Assembly (NCBI GenBank): GCA_011056825.1
Contig: DSBH01000141.1
Span: forward strand, 1-18,104
Direction of reading: 5' to 3'
DNA from: Deltaproteobacteria bacterium
GTDB taxonomy: Bacteria > Desulfobacterota > Syntrophia > Syntrophales > UBA2210
DNA: 18,104 bases
Part shown: piece by piece, positions 14,670-18,104 of the stretch
Layout: each line of letters opens with the position of its first letter
How positions within the stretch are numbered: the first letter of the stretch is position 1
Position numbers and translations under genes: made by a program
Notes under the pieces: generated by a model
Database searches by the model: none
What the model saw: only the letters and a program-made list of their open reading frames with translations
Told to the model about the DNA's origin: nothing

Positions 14670-15359
14670 TCAGAATCCTTTCCTGAGCAACCGCTCGTAA
14701 TAACTCCGTGACGTGTACAGTGCCCCGAGGGGATTATGTCCCAGGACGCGGTCTTTCGCTGCGAGAACCGTGGTCGGGGCATCAGCGTACTTGAAAAAGA
14801 GCGAATCGTGACCCACGCACAAACCCAGGGCGATATTGAAGTGGGTCCCGGCGTCATTCAGGATTTTCGCCTGCCCGACGGGATTGCACATGGATTCGTA
14901 ATCACCGATGTTTATTTTTTCGTCATCGGCAATACCGATGGTTTCTTTCGGCACCGATCCGACCTTGCAACATACTGATATGACTTCGAATCCCTGGGCG
15001 CTCAAGACGCGGTCCACGAGCAGGGCTTCCAGCGCGAGGCCGACACAGTATGCCAGTCCGAGTCGGTTGTAACCCATGCGCTGCGCGAACTCGCAGATTT
15101 CCTGAATGCGGGGTTTCGTAGGATGAAGCACGTAGGGTTTCTGTTCCCTTCCCGCGTAACATGACGATTCCTGTATCGATGCCTGCCTCGCAAATTCCCT
15201 GATGTCGCCAATCGCGTATTCCCTGTTCGCCTCCCTGGTGACATTCTTCCGCATCAGCGTCGGGCAGCCGGGCGCTCCCCTGCCTTTTGAATTGACGCAA
15301 CTTCGCTCCTCTTCCGGCACGGTGCAGCGGCTGCATCTCGCCAATACTTTTTTGGGCAT
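14670..15359 (-). CDS. DUF1847-family cysteine-rich protein (probable metal binding)
   Basis: The 229-residue protein matches the DUF1847 family. It opens with CSRC (Cys9, Cys12), then Cys21 and Cys32 (GCPTL). Further cysteines are Cys67, 89, 105, 130, 131, 158 (MCNPVGQAKI) and 181 (GLCVGHDSLFFKYADAPTTV). The near-C-terminal AAKDRVLGHNPLGALY is also typical as I recall the family. The cysteine pattern suggests metal or Fe-S binding; activity is unknown. The frame stays open to 15521, but ATG 15359 is chosen because AAAGGAG lies eight bases upstream and the Cys motif begins at once. It converges with the patatin gene. Confidence 0.85.
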   Translation of the reverse strand: MPKKVLARCSRCTVPEEERSCVNSKGRGAPGCPTLMRKNVTREANREYAIGDIREFARQASIQESSCYAGREQKPYVLHPTKPRIQEICEFAQRMGYNRLGLAYCVGLALEALLVDRVLSAQGFEVISVCCKVGSVPKETIGIADDEKINIGDYESMCNPVGQAKILNDAGTHFNIALGLCVGHDSLFFKYADAPTTVLAAKDRVLGHNPLGALYTSRSYYERLLRKGF

Positions 15360-15401
15360 TGAATCCGCTCCTTTCCAATGCATGCTGAACATCCCGTTCT
15401 G

Positions 15402-15443
15402 TCCCGAAGCACAGACGCGCTTCCCCTGTCGGGCTCTTCGGGA
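15402..15443 (-). promoter_or_regulatory. Hairpin-forming leader of the DUF1847 gene
   Basis: TCCCGAAG (15402-15409) is the exact complement of CTTCGGGA (15436-15443), with ACAG/CTGT pairing inside. The arms' flanks GGGATGTTC-type and GAAC(GC)ATCCC could form an alternative stem. It lies between the predicted start of transcription near 15453 and the start codon at 15359, so the RNA leader of about 95 nt would be strongly folded. I do not recognise a known riboswitch. Confidence 0.35.
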
Positions 15444-15459
15444 TGCGTTCCCGCCGTGT

Positions 15460-15488
15460 CCTATAAAACGTCGAGTCCATAATGGCAA
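15460..15488 (-). promoter_or_regulatory. Candidate sigma-70 promoter for the DUF1847 gene
   Basis: On the minus strand TTGCCA (15488-15483; 5 of 6) and TATAGG (15465-15460; 4 of 6) are separated by 17 bases. It supports the shorter start at 15359, because the upstream open frame lies mostly before or at this promoter. Confidence 0.45.
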
Positions 15489-15537
15489 GAATTCTTCCGA
15501 AATCACAAAAAACCTTTCCACCGTTGCGTTTTGCCCC

Positions 15538-15564
15538 TAAATATTCCGAGAAATATGCCGATAT
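15538..15564 (+). promoter_or_regulatory. Sigma-28 (FliA)-type promoter for the chemoreceptor
   Basis: TAAA at 15538-15541 and GCCGATAT at 15557-15564 are separated by exactly 15 bases. The FliA consensus is TAAA-N15-GCCGATAA, so 11 of 12 bases match. The element faces the chemoreceptor gene, whose start is 79 bases downstream. Confidence 0.75.
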
Positions 15565-15642
15565 GTAGAGAAAAGAAGCGAGCCTATTTCATCCCGGACG
15601 GCCAAATAACAGGAACAACTTGTACAAAGGAGGGGGTTGTTT

Positions 15643-16965
15643 ATGGTAAGAGCATCTATTGATTTCTTCATTCCCGCGGAAATCCGGAATGATGAAGATG
15701 AGTACCGTCGCACGTTCCAGTTGACCTGTTTCACGCAATTATCCCCCCTCTTTTTTATTCCCAACGTTATCAAGTGGTACCATGCCGGGCAAACGTCTCT
15801 CGCGGTGAGTATTTTCACTGTAATGATCATGGTTGCCTGTATCGGGCCATTTATTTTAAAAGCATCGCAATCATTAAAAATTATGGGGAATTTCGTCATC
15901 GCCGCCCTGGCGTGGCATTTTTCCATTCTGCCGGCCATAACCGGCGGCATTCATTCATCGTCTCTCGCCTGGAACATGGTGATCCCGGTTTTCGCCGTGA
16001 CGTTTATCGGGTTTCGCAGTTTTATCTTCTGGTCGGTTTTCATGTTGCTGGAAATACTGTTGTTCACGCTCATTCATTACACCGGGTACTCGCTTCCCAT
16101 GGTCGAACTGACCGAATCCCAGGTTGCCGGCAACCAGCTCGCCAATATCATCGGCCCTTTTCTGACCATGGTCATCGCCCTGAGTTTCGGCGACCGGGGG
16201 CTGAAAAAGGCGCTCATGGCCCACAAGGCCGCCGCTGAAGCGCACATAAGCGCGCAACGTGAGCAGGAAGCATTGCGAAAAAAATCCGACTCCCTGGCTG
16301 AAAAACTTGAGTCGATCTTCGCGCGGGTCAGTGAAAACACGGAACACCTTGTCGGAAAAGTAGTAAAAGGTATGGCCGAATTAACCGGCAAGTCGGCGGA
16401 AAGCGCAACAAACGCCAATATCCTGATAGGTGAAACGGGAAAGGTAGTGGAGGAAACGAACAAATCAATGAAGGAACTTGTTTCACGCATGACCGACATT
16501 TCCCGTACCGGTGAAGAAACGTCGAATATAATTAAAACCATCGATGAAATCGCCTTTCAGACCAACCTGCTCGCTCTGAACGCGGCTGTCGAGGCCGCGC
16601 GGGCCGGCGACGCGGGAACTGGATTCGCCGTGGTAGCGGAAGAGGTGAGAAACCTTGCCGCTCGTTCGGCCGAAGCAGCGAAAATAACGTCGGAACGCAT
16701 AGAAGACATGATAAACAGAATCAGCCAGGGATCGGATCTCGCATTGCGCACCGACGACTCATTCGCCAGGGTGTTCGACAATGTCAGCCGCGCCATCGAG
16801 TTAATCGATGAAATCGCCCGTTCCTCGTCGACGCAAAGCAGGGGCATCGAGGATATCAACGATATAGCGGACCAGATAAACGCGCTGGTAAAAAACAGTT
16901 CTGATTCTTCCGCGCCGCCTGCTTTTTCCGGTCCTGAAATCGATGAACCCGCAATGCTCAAATAA
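15643..16965 (+). CDS. Methyl-accepting chemotaxis protein with N-terminal multi-TM sensor
   Basis: The 440-residue chemoreceptor has about five or six hydrophobic helices in residues ~27-182, with TGGIHSSSLAW (100-110) between them. Short loops leave no periplasmic ligand domain. A long coiled coil follows, with the MCP hairpin tip EIAFQTNLLALNAAVEAARAG at 302-322, and VVAEEVRNLAARS (330-342). No HAMP domain and no CheR-tether pentapeptide are seen. The family couples to CheW and CheA; this receptor probably senses a membrane or small-molecule cue within the membrane. AAAGGAGGGGG at 15626-15636 precedes ATG 15643; a TTG six bases earlier is too close to it. The sigma-28-type promoter links it to flagellar gene control. 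Confidence 0.92.
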   Translation: MVRASIDFFIPAEIRNDEDEYRRTFQLTCFTQLSPLFFIPNVIKWYHAGQTSLAVSIFTVMIMVACIGPFILKASQSLKIMGNFVIAALAWHFSILPAITGGIHSSSLAWNMVIPVFAVTFIGFRSFIFWSVFMLLEILLFTLIHYTGYSLPMVELTESQVAGNQLANIIGPFLTMVIALSFGDRGLKKALMAHKAAAEAHISAQREQEALRKKSDSLAEKLESIFARVSENTEHLVGKVVKGMAELTGKSAESATNANILIGETGKVVEETNKSMKELVSRMTDISRTGEETSNIIKTIDEIAFQTNLLALNAAVEAARAGDAGTGFAVVAEEVRNLAARSAEAAKITSERIEDMINRISQGSDLALRTDDSFARVFDNVSRAIELIDEIARSSSTQSRGIEDINDIADQINALVKNSSDSSAPPAFSGPEIDEPAMLK

Positions 16966-16969
16966 AGTT

Positions 16970-16998
16970 TTGACTTTGGGCTTTTCCGCCCCTATACT
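16970..16998 (+). promoter_or_regulatory. Sigma-70 promoter for the HU gene
   Basis: TTGACT at 16970-16975 and TATACT at 16993-16998 are separated by exactly 17 bases, each 5 of 6 to consensus. It is the best -35/-10 pair in the window. It gives a leader of about 125 nt containing a 7-bp stem formed near 17045-17080. Confidence 0.65.
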
Positions 16999-17132
16999 CC
17001 CCCACTCGTGTTTCAGCCCGGGAGGCACGACACAAACATGGATTCTTCGCGGTAAAGCTGCGGCTCCCCCGCGGAAATACACACGTACCGGCACTTCTCT
17101 ATGGAAGGCTCGGCGGAAAGGAAAACATTATT

Positions 17133-17402
17133 ATGAACAAGGCGGATCTCATCAACGAAGTAGCAGAAATTACAGGAACAAAGGCAAAAGCACAGGAAGT
17201 CGTCGACTGTGTATTGTCGACCGTCACGGCAGCCCTGGGAAAAGGTGATTCCGTGTCCCTCGTCGGGTTCGGTACGTTTAAAGTAGCCGAACGGTCAGCG
17301 CGTACCGGCCGGAATCCCCAGACGGGCGCGTCCATCAACATACCAGCGTCCCGGGTTCCCCGGTTCGTTCCGGGCAAGGCACTGAAAGAAGCTGTCAAGT
17401 AA
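17133..17402 (+). CDS. HU-family histone-like DNA-binding protein
   Basis: The 89-residue length, start MNKADLINEVAEITG and signature VGFGTFKVAERSARTGRNPQTG (residues ~44-65) are those of the HU/IHF family. The tail IPASRVPRFVPGKALKEAVK carries the usual C-terminal strand and helix. HU dimers bend and compact DNA with little sequence specificity. AAAGGA at 17117-17122 precedes the ATG. It stands alone behind its own strong promoter, as is common for hup genes. Confidence 0.95.
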   Translation: MNKADLINEVAEITGTKAKAQEVVDCVLSTVTAALGKGDSVSLVGFGTFKVAERSARTGRNPQTGASINIPASRVPRFVPGKALKEAVK

Positions 17403-17506
17403 AACCGGTCCCCCGGCGGAAGAACAGGGAACGTCCGGGAACGATTCCGGAGAGGAAATGTTCACCGGATCGTAGACCCCCTTCCCGGGTTGATATCGAA
17501 GGCGTA

Positions 17507-17529
17507 TCAAGGGGTTCGATACCCCTTGA
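17507..17529. promoter_or_regulatory. Perfect 9-bp inverted repeat downstream of HU
   Basis: TCAAGGGGT (17507-17515) and ACCCCTTGA (17521-17529) are exact complements around a five-base loop. No T tract follows, so it is not a standard terminator. Its right arm overlaps the TTGACA of a candidate promoter, so it could be an operator or a 3' hairpin of the HU mRNA. Confidence 0.45.
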
Positions 17530-17657
17530 CATTCAAAAAGTACCTGTTCTAGAAAGAAAGAAAACCGGGCGTTCCCGTAAACGGGAATTCGGCTGATTTT
17601 CAATTTTGTAGTGCAACAAAGACCATCGTGCTCTGCAAAGTTCGATGGTCTTTTTTT
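17526..17657 (+). ncRNA. Candidate small RNA or leader/attenuator between HU and FKBP genes
   Basis: TTGACA (17526-17531) and TAGAAA (17550-17555), 18 bases apart, could start a transcript near 17562. This RNA of roughly 95 nt would contain a hairpin with arms GTTCCCG (17571-17577) and CGGGAAT (17582-17588), then the terminator at 17618-17657. The 315-base gap 17403-17717 has no convincing protein. The FKBP gene starts only 60 bases beyond the terminator and has no obvious promoter of its own, so the same structure could be an attenuator. Confidence 0.35.
17618..17657 (+). terminator. Rho-independent terminator
   Basis: AAAGACCATCG (17618-17628) and CGATGGTCTTT (17643-17653) form a perfect 11-bp stem with a 14-base loop, followed by a run of seven T (17651-17657). 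It ends transcription from HU and from any small RNA upstream. Confidence 0.88.
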
Positions 17658-17717
17658 ATTCGCTTCGTGCTTCCTCGAAGTTCCGGAGCAGTGAAACAAC
17701 GAAAGGAGTACAACACC

Positions 17718-18104
17718 ATGTCCGAACCGATTAAAACAGGAGACACGATCAGCGTCAACTACACGGGCAAATACGATGACGGAACCGTCTTCGACACCTC
17801 GGAAGGAAGGGCTCCGCTTACATTTACAGTGGGGCAGGGTCAACTTATTCGCGGGTTTGACGAAGCCGTCGTCGGAATGACCGAAGGAGAAAAAAAACAG
17901 GTGACCGTTCCTCCTGACGAGGGATACGGAGAGCACAGTGACGAACTCGTATTCAGCATTCCTCGGGACCGCGTACCGGACCACATCGAGCTGGAACAGG
18001 GACTGCAGCTCACATTGACGGACCAGTCGGGCAATCAACTTCCCGCTGTCGTGGAAAAAGTCACCGACGATTCGGTCACAATGGATGCCAATCATCCCCT
18101 GTCG
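17718..18104 (+). CDS. FKBP-type peptidyl-prolyl cis-trans isomerase, SlyD-like (cut by the window end)
   Basis: The first 129 residues are visible and the frame is open at the edge. MSEPIKTGDTISVNYTGKYD leads into the FKBP core, with GQLIRGFDEAVVGMTEGEKK (residues ~41-60) and PPDEGYGEHSDELVFSIPRD. The following stretch (~85-118) fits the insert-in-flap chaperone domain of SlyD, and VTMDANHPLS returns to the FKBP core. It would act as a cytoplasmic prolyl isomerase and folding helper. GAAAGGAG at 17701-17708 precedes ATG 17718. The C-terminal tail that could bind metal in true SlyD lies outside the window, so the exact subgroup is open. Confidence 0.92.
   Translation, partial: MSEPIKTGDTISVNYTGKYDDGTVFDTSEGRAPLTFTVGQGQLIRGFDEAVVGMTEGEKKQVTVPPDEGYGEHSDELVFSIPRDRVPDHIELEQGLQLTLTDQSGNQLPAVVEKVTDDSVTMDANHPLS

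Noticed and set aside
14653..14670. Hairpin with GGGC/GCCC arms between the patatin and DUF1847 genes
   Set aside because: The stem is short with a bulge, overlaps the DUF1847 stop codon region and has no T tract on either strand.
17295..18095. A 266-codon minus-strand open frame over the HU end and FKBP gene
   Set aside because: It is antisense to two clear genes and crosses a strong terminator; its composition is that of a shadow frame.

Overview
The window is about 18.1 kb of G+C-rich bacterial chromosome. It carries mostly ordinary housekeeping and accessory genes on both strands. The gene mix suggests an anaerobic or facultative Gram-negative, most likely of the former Deltaproteobacteria (Desulfobacterota, perhaps near Syntrophales): a CoA-transferase/GNAT fusion, a 4Fe-4S enoate reductase of the 2,4-dienoyl-CoA reductase type, a DUF1847 protein, a chemoreceptor behind a sigma-28-type promoter, an AMIN/LysM amidase and an outer-membrane-type lipoprotein. 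This placement is inferred from gene content only. No phage, IS transposase, CRISPR array or plasmid gene was seen.

Layout. (1) 1-3.9 kb, plus strand: the tail of an unidentified gene, a THUMP/RlmL-like rRNA methyltransferase, a 629-residue acetyl-CoA hydrolase/transferase fused to a GNAT domain, and a SemiSWEET transporter. (2) 3.9-9.4 kb, minus strand: read 5' to 3', a MarR regulator, an OYE/4Fe-4S/FAD enoate reductase, a nitronate-monooxygenase-family flavoprotein, a CsgG/FlgO-like lipoprotein, and an excisionase-type HTH regulator with a periplasmic-binding-protein-like effector domain that overlaps the lipoprotein gene by ATGA. Near-identical dyads upstream of marR and of the reductase suggest that the MarR protein controls both. 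(3) 9.4-9.97 kb: a non-coding stretch bounded by imperfect ~20 bp inverted repeats and holding a cluster of short CTTCGACAAGCTCAGG-type repeats, possibly a MITE-like element. (4) 9.97-12.4 kb, minus: an N-acetylmuramoyl-L-alanine amidase with seven LysM repeats. (5) 12.4-14.6 kb, plus: metF, tRNA-Arg(CCG) and a patatin-like protein. (6) 14.7-15.4 kb, minus: a Cys-rich DUF1847 protein with a structured leader. (7) 15.6-18.1 kb, plus: a multi-TM chemoreceptor, an HU-family protein, a possible small RNA ending in a strong terminator, and a SlyD-like FKBP prolyl isomerase cut by the window edge.

How the parts work together. The clearest unit is the minus-strand cluster of region 2: a MarR-type sensor appears to control two FMN-dependent enzymes of the kind that handle alpha,beta-unsaturated or nitro compounds, with a lipoprotein/regulator pair downstream that may have its own promoter. 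The others are individually recognisable genes with plausible local promoters. I found no complete new defence or biosynthetic system. The best leads are the degenerate active site of the CoA-transferase/GNAT fusion, the MarR dyads, the inverted-repeat-bounded element, and the structured non-coding regions before the FKBP and DUF1847 genes.
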